DNA of 64,000 bases from Clostridium omnivorum (GCF_026012015.1 NZ_BRXR01000001.1:3993501-4057500); one strand, 5' to 3'; positions 10,483-20,394 are shown, counted from the first letter of the stretch. Program-made: numbers and translations. Notes: generated from the sequence alone by a model not told the origin.

Positions 10483-12585
10483 GTGGGTACAGTGAACATA
10501 AAAGATATGTTAAAGAAAAATAAACTTAAGCATATAATAATTTTCGTCATTTCTTTTTTAGTTATTTATTCAGCTTTGCTTACGTCTATTGCAACTAAAA
10601 AATATACATTAAAAGAAGGAGAAATTGCAAAGACTAATATAAAGGCACAGAGAGAATTTAAGGATGAGATAAGTACAGAAGCTAGAATAAGAGATACAGA
10701 AAATTCGGTACAACCACAATATACAAAAAAAACTGAGATTAAGGATACTGCTATAGATCACATAAATAATCTTTTTGTTGAACTTGTAAAACTTAAAGAT
10801 TTAAACAGTGATGAAAAAGATAAGATTAGTAAACTAAAAGGCAGCACGGATATAGCCTTATCTGATGATGATATTTCATATCTATTAAAATTATCAAAGG
10901 ATGAACTAAAAGGCTTGCAGGATTTTATTGTCAGCACACTATCAGAAATATATGATAATTCTATTGAATATAATCCTGAAGTTTCAAAAGAAATAAATGA
11001 TGAAAAATTGAAAAGGGCACAGGAGACTGTACTTTTAAAATTTAATAGTTCGAAATTTTCCAAAGCAATAAGAGATATAGGAACTACTATTGCAAATTCA
11101 CAAATAAAACCTAATTCAATTTATGATAAGGATAAAACTGAGGAATTAAAAAAAGAAGCTATAAAAAAGGTTTCCCCAGTAATGATTAAAAAGGACCAAA
11201 TAATCGTTAAAGAGGGAGAGCCAGTTACAAAATATCAACTGGAACTACTTAAGACTATAGGATTATTAAACAATGGTGGTCCTTCTGAATGGTACTTATA
11301 TGTAAGTTTAGCGGTGTTTGTAGCCTTTATATTGATAGTGGAGAGCTATTATCTATTCAGGTATCATAATGAGCTGTATTGGGATTTAAAGAAATATATG
11401 ATGATAAATTTGCTTGGCTGTATCTCGGTTATTTTGGCAAGGGTATTAAGTCTTGCTTCGCCATTTCTAATACCATTTGCCTGTATACCCATGCTAATGA
11501 CCTTACTTTTAGACCACAAAATATCACTTGCAATTAGTGTAATTAATACTTTACTCATAAGCGCAGCTATGGGCTTTAAAATTGAGACAACCCTGCTTGC
11601 TGTTATAAATGCTGTGATGGGTGCAATTATTCTTAGGAAAATGCAGCAGAGAAACGATATTTTATATGCTTGCTTATCAATATCGATGATAAATTTGATA
11701 ACTTCTTTTTCAATTGGTTTTCTTTTAAGCAACAATGCTTTGGATATTTTAAAAAATGCTATTTTATCTGTAGTATCTAGTTGTTTATCAGGTGTGCTTA
11801 CTATAGGCTTCTTACCTTTCTTTGAAAGTACTTTTGATATAGTAACAACAATAAAGCTATTAGAGTTGTCAAATCCTAATAATCCACTATTGAAAAAGCT
11901 TCTAATGGAGGCACCAGGTACCTATCATCACAGTGTGATAGTTGCCAATCTTGCGGAGGTAGCTGCAGAAGAAGTTGGTGGGAATCCAGTACTTGCAAGA
12001 GTATCTTCTTATTATCATGATATAGGAAAAATCAAGCGGCCGTTTTTCTTTAAAGAAAATCAGTTAAATGGTGATAATCCACATAATAAAATAACTCCAA
12101 ATTTGAGTGCATTAATTATTACATCACATGTAAAGGATGGGTTAGAACTTGCAAAGGATTTTAAGGTTCCAAGAATTATTAGGGATGTAATTGAACAACA
12201 CCATGGTGATTCGCTTGTTAAATACTTTTATATAACTGCAAAAAATTCTTCTGATAATCCTGAAAGTATTAATGAAGAAGACTTTAGATACCCTGGTCCA
12301 ATTCCATATTCAAAGGAAGCAGGAATTGTTATGCTGGCTGATAGCATAGAAGCATCGGTTAGGTCAATAAATGAACCAACTAGTGAAAAAATTGAGTCTA
12401 TGGTAGACAGCATATTCAAAGATAAACTGGCAGAAGGACAGCTAGATAACTGTGAGTTAACACTGAAGGATTTGGATAAAATAAAAAAGGCATTTTTGAA
12501 GTCATTATCAGGAATATACCATCAAAGGATAGAGTATCCTACTGATAAGTGGGCAAAAAAACAAAATGAGGAGATTAAAGAATGA
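10483..12585 (+). CDS. pgpH: Cyclic-di-AMP phosphodiesterase PgpH (YqfF), 7TM-HD protein
   Basis: PgpH (700 aa) hydrolyses the second messenger c-di-AMP at the membrane. One N-terminal helix (about residues 17-37) precedes an extracellular 7TMR-HDED domain (to about 265). Seven transmembrane helices follow (about 270-465), then a cytoplasmic HD domain with metal-binding His482 in [14 protein letters not shown] and His512-Asp513 in YYHDIGKIK. The first possible start is the GTG at 10483; a GTG at 10492 is also possible because AGGTGGG at 10481-10487 precedes it. The stop overlaps the ybeY start by 4 bp (ATGA), showing translational coupling. Confidence 0.93.
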   Translation: MGTVNIKDMLKKNKLKHIIIFVISFLVIYSALLTSIATKKYTLKEGEIAKTNIKAQREFKDEISTEARIRDTENSVQPQYTKKTEIKDTAIDHINNLFVELVKLKDLNSDEKDKISKLKGSTDIALSDDDISYLLKLSKDELKGLQDFIVSTLSEIYDNSIEYNPEVSKEINDEKLKRAQETVLLKFNSSKFSKAIRDIGTTIANSQIKPNSIYDKDKTEELKKEAIKKVSPVMIKKDQIIVKEGEPVTKYQLELLKTIGLLNNGGPSEWYLYVSLAVFVAFILIVESYYLFRYHNELYWDLKKYMMINLLGCISVILARVLSLASPFLIPFACIPMLMTLLLDHKISLAISVINTLLISAAMGFKIETTLLAVINAVMGAIILRKMQQRNDILYACLSISMINLITSFSIGFLLSNNALDILKNAILSVVSSCLSGVLTIGFLPFFESTFDIVTTIKLLELSNPNNPLLKKLLMEAPGTYHHSVIVANLAEVAAEEVGGNPVLARVSSYYHDIGKIKRPFFFKENQLNGDNPHNKITPNLSALIITSHVKDGLELAKDFKVPRIIRDVIEQHHGDSLVKYFYITAKNSSDNPESINEEDFRYPGPIPYSKEAGIVMLADSIEASVRSINEPTSEKIESMVDSIFKDKLAEGQLDNCELTLKDLDKIKKAFLKSLSGIYHQRIEYPTDKWAKKQNEEIKE

Positions 12586-13082
12586 TTTTTATAGATAACA
12601 GACAAAATAAGATAGAAGTAGATAATGAGCTTGAGGATATCTTGAACCAAGTTGTTGAATACGCATTAAGAGAAGAAAAAGTAAATCAAGAATATGAAGT
12701 TAGTATTATTTTTGTTGACAATGAAGAAATAAAGCGGCTCAATTCTGAATTTAGAAATATCAAGCGAGAAACAGATGTACTTTCTTTTCCAATGCTGGAA
12801 TATCCTCCTCATAATGTTTTCAAGGAGGTATACATAAACCATAAATTTGATGATAGCTATTTTGATGAAGGTAAATTAGTGCTAGGTGATATAGCTCTAT
12901 CGTTAGAAAAGGCACTAGAGCAAAGTAAAGAGTTTGAACATAGTTTTTATAGAGAAGCATGTTATTTAACTATACATTCTATCTTGCATTTGCTTGGTTA
13001 TGACCACATTGAAGATGAGGATAAAGTTGTTATGAGGAGCAGAGAAGAAGAAATACTATCAAAATTTAATATAAATAGATAG
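12582..13082 (+). CDS. ybeY: Endoribonuclease YbeY (rRNA maturation)
   Basis: YbeY (166 aa) is a zinc-dependent endoribonuclease needed for 16S rRNA 3' processing and ribosome quality control. The signature [11 protein letters not shown] at about residue 132 supplies the three zinc-binding histidines. The [10 protein letters not shown] motif near residue 62 is also typical. Its ATG overlaps the pgpH stop by 4 bp. Position before dgkA, cdd and era matches the conserved Firmicute cluster. Confidence 0.96.
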   Translation: MIFIDNRQNKIEVDNELEDILNQVVEYALREEKVNQEYEVSIIFVDNEEIKRLNSEFRNIKRETDVLSFPMLEYPPHNVFKEVYINHKFDDSYFDEGKLVLGDIALSLEKALEQSKEFEHSFYREACYLTIHSILHLLGYDHIEDEDKVVMRSREEEILSKFNINR

Positions 13083-13139
13083 ATAAATTATACAAAAGAA
13101 TAAATTTGCAGCATTAAGTAACAATAAAGGGGTAATTAT

Positions 13140-13838
13140 ATGAAGGTTAAGAAACTAGTAGATAGTTTTAACTATGCAATTTCTGGTATTGTATATGCAG
13201 TGAGAACTCAAAGAAATATGAGGATTCATATGATAGCAGCTTTAATAGTTCTAACTGCATGTTTTTTTTACGATTTAAGCAAATTTGAAATATTAATTTT
13301 AACTATAACTATAACTATGGTTATCATGGCGGAAATGATTAATACAGCTATTGAATGTTCCATTGACATAACCGCAAACTTTTATCATCCATTAGCTAAG
13401 ATAGCAAAGAATACTGCTGCAGGCGCTGTATTAGTAACAGCAGTTAATGCTATAGTTGTAGGTTATATCATATTTTGGGAAAAACTTAATTCTATAAGTT
13501 TTATTGTAATTAGTAAAATAAAGCAATCTAATCCATATATGATTTTTATAATATTAATTATAGTTTTCATAGCTACAATAGTAGTTAAAGCTAGATTCGG
13601 AGAAGGTACTCCTTTAAGGGGAGGTATGCCTAGTGGACACAGTGCCATTGCGTTCACTGTAGCAACGACAATTGCGATGGTTTCAGCTGAGCCACTAGTA
13701 ATACTGCTTAGCTATTTATTAGCATTTATAGTGGCACAAAGTAGAGTTGATTCCAATGTGCATTCAATCTTAGAAGTAACTGCTGGTGCTATATTTGGCA
13801 CAATTATTACAATACTGCTGTTTAAGATATTTGGGTAA
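13140..13838 (+). CDS. dgkA: Undecaprenol/diacylglycerol kinase fused to a PAP2-type phosphatase domain
   Basis: The 232-residue membrane protein is a fusion. Residues 1-115 are a DgkA-type integral kinase with the catalytic EMINTAIECSID motif near residue 65; in Gram-positives this enzyme prefers undecaprenol. Residues 125-232 look like a compact PAP2 domain, with lysine/arginine C1 residues in KARFGEGTPLRGG, the C2 motif PSGHSAIAF, and a C3-like SRVDSNVHS. The fusion would place lipid kinase and phosphatase in one chain, acting on lipid carriers such as undecaprenyl phosphate. An AAGGGG site precedes the ATG. Phosphatase activity is inferred from motifs only. Confidence 0.88.
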   Translation: MKVKKLVDSFNYAISGIVYAVRTQRNMRIHMIAALIVLTACFFYDLSKFEILILTITITMVIMAEMINTAIECSIDITANFYHPLAKIAKNTAAGAVLVTAVNAIVVGYIIFWEKLNSISFIVISKIKQSNPYMIFIILIIVFIATIVVKARFGEGTPLRGGMPSGHSAIAFTVATTIAMVSAEPLVILLSYLLAFIVAQSRVDSNVHSILEVTAGAIFGTIITILLFKIFG

Positions 13839-13855
13839 TTATAGTTGTAATATTG

Positions 13856-13883
13856 TTGAAATATTAATAATAAGTGCTATAAT
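13856..13883 (+). promoter_or_regulatory. Sigma-A-type promoter for cdd-era
   Basis: TTGAAA (13856-13861) and TATAAT (13878-13883) are separated by 16 bp, about 50 bp before the cdd start. It would give the cdd-era group its own promoter within the longer cluster. Confidence 0.65.
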
Positions 13884-13934
13884 TGATATACAACATTTAT
13901 TAAACAGTTAAGCCAAAACTTGGAGGTTACTTAA

Positions 13935-14333
13935 ATGGAAAATAAAGAATTGGTTATTGAAGCTCTTAAAGCTAAAGAAAAGGCATATGTACCTTATTCA
14001 AAATTTAGAGTTGGGGCAGCTTTACTTACTGAAGATGGAAGCGTATACAGTGGATGTAATATAGAAAATGCTTCATATGGAGCAACAAACTGTGCTGAGA
14101 GAACAGCTATATTTAAGGCAGTATCAGAAGGTCATACAAAGATTAAGAAGATCGCAATAGTTGGAGATGCAATAGGATATACATACCCATGTGGAATCTG
14201 CAGACAGGTTATACTAGAATTTGCCTGCGATGATATTGAAATAATTTTAGGTAAAGACGAAAATGACTTTTTAGTAAAGTCTATGGAACAAATATTGCCT
14301 GGTGCATTTACTAAAGAGGATTTAGAACGATAA
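13935..14333 (+). CDS. cdd: Cytidine deaminase
   Basis: This 132-residue enzyme deaminates cytidine and deoxycytidine to uridine forms in pyrimidine salvage. The zinc site is complete: Cys and catalytic Glu in NCAERTAIF near residue 55 and PCGICRQV near 88. The Y-S-K-F-R-V-G-A N-terminal segment (about 18-25) is standard for the homotetrameric class. It sits directly before era, as in Bacillus. Confidence 0.97.
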   Translation: MENKELVIEALKAKEKAYVPYSKFRVGAALLTEDGSVYSGCNIENASYGATNCAERTAIFKAVSEGHTKIKKIAIVGDAIGYTYPCGICRQVILEFACDDIEIILGKDENDFLVKSMEQILPGAFTKEDLER

Positions 14334-14377
14334 AATACATAAATGAACGCATAGTGCGAGAGGAGCAAAAACTCTAT

Positions 14378-15262
14378 ATGTTTAAATCAGGATTTGTAAC
14401 AATTATTGGAAGACCAAATGTAGGTAAGTCTACACTTATTAATCATATTATGGGTGAAAAACTTTCTATAGTATCCAGCAAACCACAGACTACAAGAAAT
14501 AATATACAGAGTATAATGAGTGGAGAGGATTATCAAATTGTTTTTGTGGATACTCCTGGTATCCATAAGCCAAGACATAAACTGGGTGAATTTATGGTTA
14601 AAATTGCAGAAGAAACCGTAAATGAGGTGGATTTGATACTTTTCTTGACTACACCAGATATGGAAGTAGGAAAAGGAGATCAATATATATTGGAGCAATT
14701 AAGGAACTCTAATGTTCCGGTTTTTTTAGTGCTAAATAAAATTGATGAAAATACGGATGAAAGAGTAGCTATAACATTGAAGAATTACTCAGAGTATTTT
14801 AATTTTGCTGAAATTATCCCTATATCTGCAATAAAAGGGAAAAATACAGATACGTTAAAAGAGTTAATGGTAAAATATATGCCAGAAGGTCCTAAATATT
14901 ATCCTGATGATATGATTACTGATCAGCAGGAAAGGTTTATAGTCTCAGAGACTATAAGAGAAAAGGCATTAAGGCTTTTATCTGAGGAAGTACCACATGG
15001 AATTGCAGTAGAAATTATAACCATGAAAAAGGATGAAAAGGGTATATATAATATTGAAGCTACTATGCTGTGCGAAAAGGATTCTCACAAGGGAATTATA
15101 ATAGGAAAAGGCGGAGCAATGCTTAAAAAGATATCTACCTATGCAAGACAAGATATTGAAAAGTTTTTAGGACAAAAGGTATACTTAAAACTTTGGGTTA
15201 AGGTAAAGAAAGAGTGGAGAGACAATCCTCTTATTTTAAAAGAACTTGGATATAAGAAATAA
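14378..15262 (+). CDS. era: GTPase Era
   Basis: Era (294 aa) is an essential GTPase that binds the 3' end of 16S rRNA during 30S assembly. G1 is GRPNVGKS at residues 11-18, G3 is DTPGIH near 60, and G4 is NKID near 125. The C-terminal KH domain holds [14 protein letters not shown] near residue 246. The ATG at 14378 ([13 protein letters not shown]) is the usual Era start; AGGAG at 14361-14365 is 12 nt away, a little long. An upstream in-frame GTG at 14354 would add eight unconserved residues. YbeY, upstream in the same cluster, acts on the same rRNA end. Confidence 0.95.
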   Translation: MFKSGFVTIIGRPNVGKSTLINHIMGEKLSIVSSKPQTTRNNIQSIMSGEDYQIVFVDTPGIHKPRHKLGEFMVKIAEETVNEVDLILFLTTPDMEVGKGDQYILEQLRNSNVPVFLVLNKIDENTDERVAITLKNYSEYFNFAEIIPISAIKGKNTDTLKELMVKYMPEGPKYYPDDMITDQQERFIVSETIREKALRLLSEEVPHGIAVEIITMKKDEKGIYNIEATMLCEKDSHKGIIIGKGGAMLKKISTYARQDIEKFLGQKVYLKLWVKVKKEWRDNPLILKELGYKK

Positions 15263-15323
15263 CAATATAAAATACAAATATTTTTTCAATATGGGGTATA
15301 ATAGCATTAGGAGATGATTTTTT

Positions 15324-16079
15324 CTGGCCAGTTTTAAAACAAAAGCAGTAGTAATTAAAACTTTTGACCTCAAAGAAGCGGATAAAATTGTTTGGCTGTT
15401 TTCAGAAAAACTAGGGAAAATATCTGCTGTGGCTAAAGGTGCAAAAAGAAATAAAAGTAAGTTTTTATCTTTGTCATTGGGCTTTTGCTATGGAGAATAT
15501 GTGGTATATAGGGGTAAAAGCTTATATAACATAACAGAAGGAGAACTAATTGATTCTTTTCAGGATTTTCTTAAGGATATTGACAGTTTAACCTATGCAT
15601 CCTATTTTTGTGAACTTATTGATATTGCTTTACAAGAAGAGGAAAGTAATAGAGAACTGTTTAAGGACTTTATCACTGTATTATATTTGCTAAAGACCAA
15701 AGCAGTAGATTTCGAAATATTAGCAAGGGCTTTTGAAATTAAAGTATTAAGAGCTACTGGGTATGGAATGAATATAGAAAATTGTAGTATTTGTAAAAAG
15801 AAATTATATAAGTCAAATTATATAAATCTACAGTATTATGGTGGAGTATGCGAGGATTGTGAAAAGGTTAATGGTATGAATATTAGCTATGGCACATACA
15901 ATGCATTAAGATACTTAAATAAAGCACCATTAGATAAGCTTCACAGACTTACTATAACTGAAGATTCTAAAAAAGAGTTATATAAAATACTTTCATTAAT
16001 TATTGCTAATAATTATACTAGAAGACCTAAGAGTTTAGAAATATTTGATTATTTTAAAGGGAGTGAGAAAAATGAGTGA
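15324..16079 (+). CDS. recO: DNA repair protein RecO, apparent CTG start
   Basis: RecO (251 aa) loads RecA with RecR and anneals single strands. The OB-fold begins ASFKTKAVVIKTFDLKEADK, then a helical domain carries a zinc knuckle (CSICKKK near residue 155 and GGVCEDC near 177). The conserved N-terminus can only be encoded from 15324. The frame is closed by a TGA at 15315-15317, and the only codon between it and the conserved sequence that can plausibly start is CTG at 15324, 10 nt after AGGAG (15309-15313). The first GTG in frame (15429) would delete the OB-fold core. The 3' end overlaps the next gene by 8 bp. Confidence 0.88.
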   Translation: MASFKTKAVVIKTFDLKEADKIVWLFSEKLGKISAVAKGAKRNKSKFLSLSLGFCYGEYVVYRGKSLYNITEGELIDSFQDFLKDIDSLTYASYFCELIDIALQEEESNRELFKDFITVLYLLKTKAVDFEILARAFEIKVLRATGYGMNIENCSICKKKLYKSNYINLQYYGGVCEDCEKVNGMNISYGTYNALRYLNKAPLDKLHRLTITEDSKKELYKILSLIIANNYTRRPKSLEIFDYFKGSEKNE

Positions 16080-16701
16080 AATCACACTTGAAAAAATTGA
16101 TATTGTTAGAGAAAGAACAGGAGTTACTTATGCAGAGGCTAAGGAAGCGCTAGAAGCTTGTGATTGCAACGTGGTAGATGCTTTAATTTACATTGAAAAG
16201 AATAAAAAGTCTCCAATGGATAATATCTACACAACTAAAGATGAGTTTTTGACTTGGTTAAAAGATATTATCAACAAAGGAAATATAACTAGAATTAAAG
16301 TGAAAAAGGATGAAAAAGTATTAATTGATATGCCAGTAAATGCTGGAATAGCTGTTGGTGTTATTGCTTATGCTATATGGGCCCCTATAATTGCAATTGG
16401 AGTTGTAAGTGCAGTAGTTACAAAAATCACTATTGAGCTTACCAAGAGCGATGGAACAGTAGAAGTTATAAATAAGACTATACAATCTACCGTTCAGGAA
16501 GTAAAGGAAAAAATGTCTGATGTAGTATCAGATGTAAAAGAAAAAATGTCAGATGTTACTTCTGATATGAAGGAAAAAGTAACAGATGCTGCTTCAGATG
16601 TGAAAGAAAAGTTCAATACAAAAAAGAATGAACCAGAAAGCACAGATGAAAATGTTTTCAAATATACAGTTAAATTTGATGATATAGACGAAGAAAAGTA
16701 A
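16072..16701 (+). CDS. DUF4342 / UBA-like domain protein with 11-residue repeats
   Basis: This 209-residue protein begins with a UBA/TS-N-like three-helix domain (GVTYAEAKEALEACDCNVVD, about residues 16-35). A DUF4342-type domain follows, with a hydrophobic glycine/alanine segment (about 88-120, VGVIAYAIWAPIIAIGVVSA) that may touch or enter the membrane. Residues 140-183 form near-identical 11-residue units (DVKEKMSDVVS, DVKEKMSDVTS, DMKEKVTDAAS), an amphipathic pattern like that of lipid-surface-binding or LEA-type helices. The ATG at 16072 follows AAAGGGAG. Function is unknown. Confidence 0.75.
   Translation: MSEITLEKIDIVRERTGVTYAEAKEALEACDCNVVDALIYIEKNKKSPMDNIYTTKDEFLTWLKDIINKGNITRIKVKKDEKVLIDMPVNAGIAVGVIAYAIWAPIIAIGVVSAVVTKITIELTKSDGTVEVINKTIQSTVQEVKEKMSDVVSDVKEKMSDVTSDMKEKVTDAASDVKEKFNTKKNEPESTDENVFKYTVKFDDIDEEK
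16497..16613 (+). repeat. 33-bp coding repeats in the DUF4342 gene
   Basis: Three tandem units of about 33 bp, plus a partial fourth, encode the repeated helix (D-V/M-K-E-K-M/V-S/T-D-V/A-x-S). The units differ at several silent sites, so the repeat is kept at the protein level rather than being a recent DNA slippage. Confidence 0.8.
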
Positions 16702-16703
16702 TT

Positions 16704-16745
16704 AAGAGGCCAGCAGTATTTTATAATTATTGCTGGTCTTTTACA
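16704..16745 (+). terminator. Terminator after the DUF4342 gene
   Basis: A 12-bp stem with GU pairs (AAGAGGCCAGCA / TGCTGGTCTTTT) and a 15-nt AT-rich loop closes the era-recO-DUF4342 transcript. Confidence 0.8.
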
Positions 16746-16940
16746 TGAATTTTTAGACATTTTCACTATAAAGTATATTAATTTGCATAAAATATAAATT
16801 AGTTATTGCATTTATATTATAATTTAGGTAAAATATTTAAAGCACAATAAATATTATAAAATAATGCAAATGTGAATAATGAAGAGAAATATCGTAAATT
16901 TATGAAATTTCTATTAATTCAGGAATATTCTATTAATTCT

Positions 16941-16992
16941 ATGATAAAAATAATTCTGATGTGCATTATTTTTATCATAATGGTGCTATAAT
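16941..16992 (+). promoter_or_regulatory. Inverted repeat overlapping the ccpN-like promoter
   Basis: A perfect 14-bp inverted repeat (ATGATAAAAATAAT at 16941-16954, ATTATTTTTATCAT at 16965-16978) flanks a 10-nt spacer. TATAAT follows at 16987-16992, so the right arm covers the -35 region. The position fits an operator, most simply for autoregulation by the CBS-domain repressor encoded 25 bp downstream. The remaining 16746-16940 stretch is AT-rich with no gene that I can see. Confidence 0.65.
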
Positions 16993-17016
16993 AGTTTTAT
17001 AGTAAAATGAAAGAGG

Positions 17017-17658
17017 GTGGACACAATAAAACTTACACCTAGACAAGAAGAAATTATTAGATTAGTGAAAGAGAATCCACCTATTACCAGTGAAGCATTA
17101 GCCGAAAGGTTAAATGTTACTAGGGCTGCCTTGAGGCCTGATTTGGCTATTTTAACTATGACAGGTATTTTAGAAGCTAGGCCTAAAGTTGGATATATAT
17201 ATTCAAAAAAGCCATCCTACAGTTTGATTTATGACTATATAAGAAATATAAAGGTTGCTGACATTATGTCAAATCCTGTAGTAGTTGATGAAGGCACTTC
17301 TATATATGATGCTATTGTACATCTGTTTTTAAATGATGTTGGTACCTTGTTTGTTCAAAACAATGGTTACCTCATTGGAGCTGCTTCGAGGAAAGATTTC
17401 TTGAAAATAGCTATGGGTGGAACTGATATTCATAAGGTTCCTGTTGGGATTATTATGACAAGGATGCCTAATATAGTGTACATAGAGAAGGAAGATAGCG
17501 CATATCTTGCTGCACAGAGAATTATTGAACATGAAGTTGACAGCTTACCAGTGGTTGAAAGGGCCTTTGATGGTTCAAAAGAAGCTTTTACAATTGTAGG
17601 TAAAGTATCTAAGACAAACATAACCAGACTATTTGTTAAACTAGGAGAAAATGGATAG
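17017..17658 (+). CDS. ccpN: CcpN-like transcriptional repressor (HTH plus two CBS domains)
   Basis: The 213-residue protein has an N-terminal winged helix (MDTIKLTPRQEEIIRLVKEN, then VTRAALRPDLAILTMTGILE) that resembles Bacillus CcpN closely. Two CBS domains follow (about residues 75-130 and 140-205). CcpN represses gluconeogenic genes and senses adenine nucleotides. Here the next gene is ppdK, which makes phosphoenolpyruvate from pyruvate, so control of PEP supply is a natural role. The GTG start at 17017 is chosen by alignment of the N-terminus with CcpN as I recall it; its ribosome binding site (AAAGAGG) lies very close to the start. Confidence 0.85.
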   Translation: MDTIKLTPRQEEIIRLVKENPPITSEALAERLNVTRAALRPDLAILTMTGILEARPKVGYIYSKKPSYSLIYDYIRNIKVADIMSNPVVVDEGTSIYDAIVHLFLNDVGTLFVQNNGYLIGAASRKDFLKIAMGGTDIHKVPVGIIMTRMPNIVYIEKEDSAYLAAQRIIEHEVDSLPVVERAFDGSKEAFTIVGKVSKTNITRLFVKLGENG

Positions 17659-17751
17659 CTGGTTTTTTAATGACCTAACCGGGACACCAAAAAACCCGTT
17701 AGATATACAAATTAAACAACAAACCATTAATTTACCAAAGGGGTGTTACAT

Positions 17752-20385
17752 ATGACAAACAAAAAGTATGTTTACCTTTTTAGCGAAGGTAACGGCTCTA
17801 TGAGAGAGCTTCTTGGTGGAAAAGGCGCTAACCTTGCTGAAATGACAATTTTAGGAATACCAGTTCCACAAGGATTTACAGTTACAACAGAAGCTTGTAA
17901 CAAATATTATGATGATGGTAAGAAGATAGCTGAAGAAGTTATCGACGAAATCCTTCAAAACATGGCTAAGTTAGAAGAAATCACTGGCAAAAAATTTGGA
18001 AGCATTGAAAATCCATTATTAGTATCTGTTAGATCTGGTGCTAGAGCTTCTATGCCAGGAATGATGGACACTATACTTAACCTTGGATTAAATGATGACA
18101 CTGTTGAAGCAATGGCAAGACTTACTGGAAATGAAAGATTTGCTTATGATTCATACAGAAGATTTATCCAAATGTTTGCAGACGTTGTTATGGAAGTTGA
18201 AAAGAGAAACTTTGAAAACATTCTTGATGAAGTTAAAGAAGCTAAGGGTGTTAAGCTTGATACTGAATTAGATGCAAACGATCTTAAGGAAGTTGTTAAG
18301 AGATTTAAAGCATTCTATAAGGAAGCAAAGGGAGAGGATTTCCCAACAGATCCAAAGCTTCAATTAATTGAATCAGTTACAGCTGTATTTAGATCATGGG
18401 ATAACCCAAGAGCTATAGTTTACAGAAGAATGAATGATATACCATCAAGCTGGGGTACAGCAGTTAATGTACAATCAATGGTATTTGGTAACAAGGGAGA
18501 AACTTCTGGTACAGGAGTTGCATTCTCAAGAAACCCATCTACTGGAGAAAAGAAGATATATGCTGAGTATCTAATGAATGCTCAAGGTGAAGACGTTGTT
18601 GCTGGTATCAGAACACCAGAAGATATTTCAACACTTGAAAAGAGAAACCCAGAAGTTTATAAGCAATTTATGGGTATCGTAAATACATTAGAGAACCACT
18701 ACAAAGATATGCAAGATATGGAGTTTACAATAGAAGATGGTAAGCTTTACTTCCTACAAACTAGAAATGGTAAGAGAACAGCTCAAGCTGCATTAAAGAT
18801 TGCTGTTGATCTAGTTGAAGAAGGAATGTGCACAAAGGAAGAAGCTATACTAAAAGTTGATCCAAAGCAATTAGACAGCTTACTTCACCCAGCATTTGAT
18901 GCTGCTGATTTAAAGGCTGCTAAAGTAATTGCAAAGGGACTTCCAGCATCTCCAGGCGCTGCTTGTGGTAAAATAACATTTACTGCTGAAGAAGCTAAAG
19001 AAAGAGCTGAAAAGGGAGAAAAAGTTGTTCTAGTTAGACTAGAAACTTCTCCAGAAGATATAGAAGGAATGGTTGCTGCTGAAGGTATATTAACAGTAAG
19101 AGGTGGAATGACTTCTCACGCTGCTGTTGTTGCGAGAGGTATGGGAACTTGCTGTGTTGCTGGTTGCGGTGACATAAAAGTTAACGAAGAAGAAAAGACA
19201 ATAGAAGTTGCTGGATTAACATTAACTCAAAATGACTTCTTATCAATAGATGGAAGCACAGGAAATGTTTACTCTGGAGCTATAAAGACAGTTGATCCAG
19301 AAATATCTGGATACTTCGGAACATTCATGGGTTGGGCAGATGAAATAAGAAGCTTAAAGGTTAGAACTAATGCTGATACTCCAAGAGATGCTGCTCAAGC
19401 AGTCAAGTTTGGAGCTGAAGGTATCGGTCTTTGCAGAACAGAGCACATGTTCTTCCAAGAAGATAGAATAGCTGCAGTGAGAGAAATGATAGTAGCTAAG
19501 ACAGAAGAGCAAAGAAGAAAAGCTCTTGAAAAGTTACTTCCAATGCAAAGGGAAGACTTCATAGGTATCTATGAGGCTATGGAATACAGACCTGTAACTA
19601 TAAGATTCCTTGATCCACCACTACATGAATTCTTACCTCACGAAGATGAAGATATTAAAGCATTAGCAGTTGAAATGGGATTAACTTTTGAAGAGTTAAA
19701 AGCTACTGTAGAATCACTACATGAGTTTAACCCAATGATGGGACACAGAGGCTGCAGACTTGCAGTATCATACCCTGAAATAGCTGAAATGCAAACTAGA
19801 GCTGTTATCGAAGCTGCTATAGACGTTAAGGCTAGAAAAGGCTACGATATAGTTCCAGAAATAATGATTCCTCTTGTTGGAGAAGTTAAGGAATTAAAGT
19901 ATGTTAAAGATGTAGTTGTAAGAATTGCTGACGAGATAATAAAAGAAAAAGGTGTTGATATGAAGTACATGGTTGGTACTATGATAGAAATACCTAGAGC
20001 AGCTCTTACTGCTGATGAAATAGCTAAAGAAGCTGAATTCTTCTCATTTGGAACAAATGACTTAACTCAAATGACATTTGGATTCTCAAGAGATGATGCT
20101 GGAAACTTCTTAAAGCACTATTATGAAAAGAAGATATACGAGTTTGATCCATTTGCAAAACTTGACCAAACAGGCGTTGGACAATTAGTTCAAATGGCAG
20201 CTCAAAAAGGAAAAGCTACAAGACCAAACATTAAGCTTGGTATTTGTGGAGAACATGGTGGAGACCCATCATCAGTTGAATTCTGCCACAGTGTAGGATT
20301 AAACTATGTATCCTGTTCACCATTCAGAGTACCAGTTGCAAGACTTGCAGCTGCACATGCTCAAGTAAAAAACCCAAGAAAGTAA
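17752..20385 (+). CDS. ppdK: Pyruvate, phosphate dikinase
   Basis: PpdK (877 aa) interconverts pyruvate, ATP and phosphate with PEP, AMP and pyrophosphate. The N-terminal ATP-grasp domain includes SVRSGARASMPGMMDT (about residue 85). The central phosphohistidine domain has the catalytic histidine in GGMTSHAAVVARGMG (about 450). The C-terminal PEP/pyruvate barrel has GLCRTEHMFF and the GICGEHGGDP signature near 830. The ATG at 17752 follows AAAGGGG at 17738-17743. Codon use is strongly biased (AGA, ATA, TTA), as expected for a highly expressed anaerobic glycolytic enzyme. The upstream CcpN-like gene is probably its regulator. Confidence 0.97.
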   Translation: MTNKKYVYLFSEGNGSMRELLGGKGANLAEMTILGIPVPQGFTVTTEACNKYYDDGKKIAEEVIDEILQNMAKLEEITGKKFGSIENPLLVSVRSGARASMPGMMDTILNLGLNDDTVEAMARLTGNERFAYDSYRRFIQMFADVVMEVEKRNFENILDEVKEAKGVKLDTELDANDLKEVVKRFKAFYKEAKGEDFPTDPKLQLIESVTAVFRSWDNPRAIVYRRMNDIPSSWGTAVNVQSMVFGNKGETSGTGVAFSRNPSTGEKKIYAEYLMNAQGEDVVAGIRTPEDISTLEKRNPEVYKQFMGIVNTLENHYKDMQDMEFTIEDGKLYFLQTRNGKRTAQAALKIAVDLVEEGMCTKEEAILKVDPKQLDSLLHPAFDAADLKAAKVIAKGLPASPGAACGKITFTAEEAKERAEKGEKVVLVRLETSPEDIEGMVAAEGILTVRGGMTSHAAVVARGMGTCCVAGCGDIKVNEEEKTIEVAGLTLTQNDFLSIDGSTGNVYSGAIKTVDPEISGYFGTFMGWADEIRSLKVRTNADTPRDAAQAVKFGAEGIGLCRTEHMFFQEDRIAAVREMIVAKTEEQRRKALEKLLPMQREDFIGIYEAMEYRPVTIRFLDPPLHEFLPHEDEDIKALAVEMGLTFEELKATVESLHEFNPMMGHRGCRLAVSYPEIAEMQTRAVIEAAIDVKARKGYDIVPEIMIPLVGEVKELKYVKDVVVRIADEIIKEKGVDMKYMVGTMIEIPRAALTADEIAKEAEFFSFGTNDLTQMTFGFSRDDAGNFLKHYYEKKIYEFDPFAKLDQTGVGQLVQMAAQKGKATRPNIKLGICGEHGGDPSSVEFCHSVGLNYVSCSPFRVPVARLAAAHAQVKNPRK

Positions 20386-20394
20386 TATAACATT

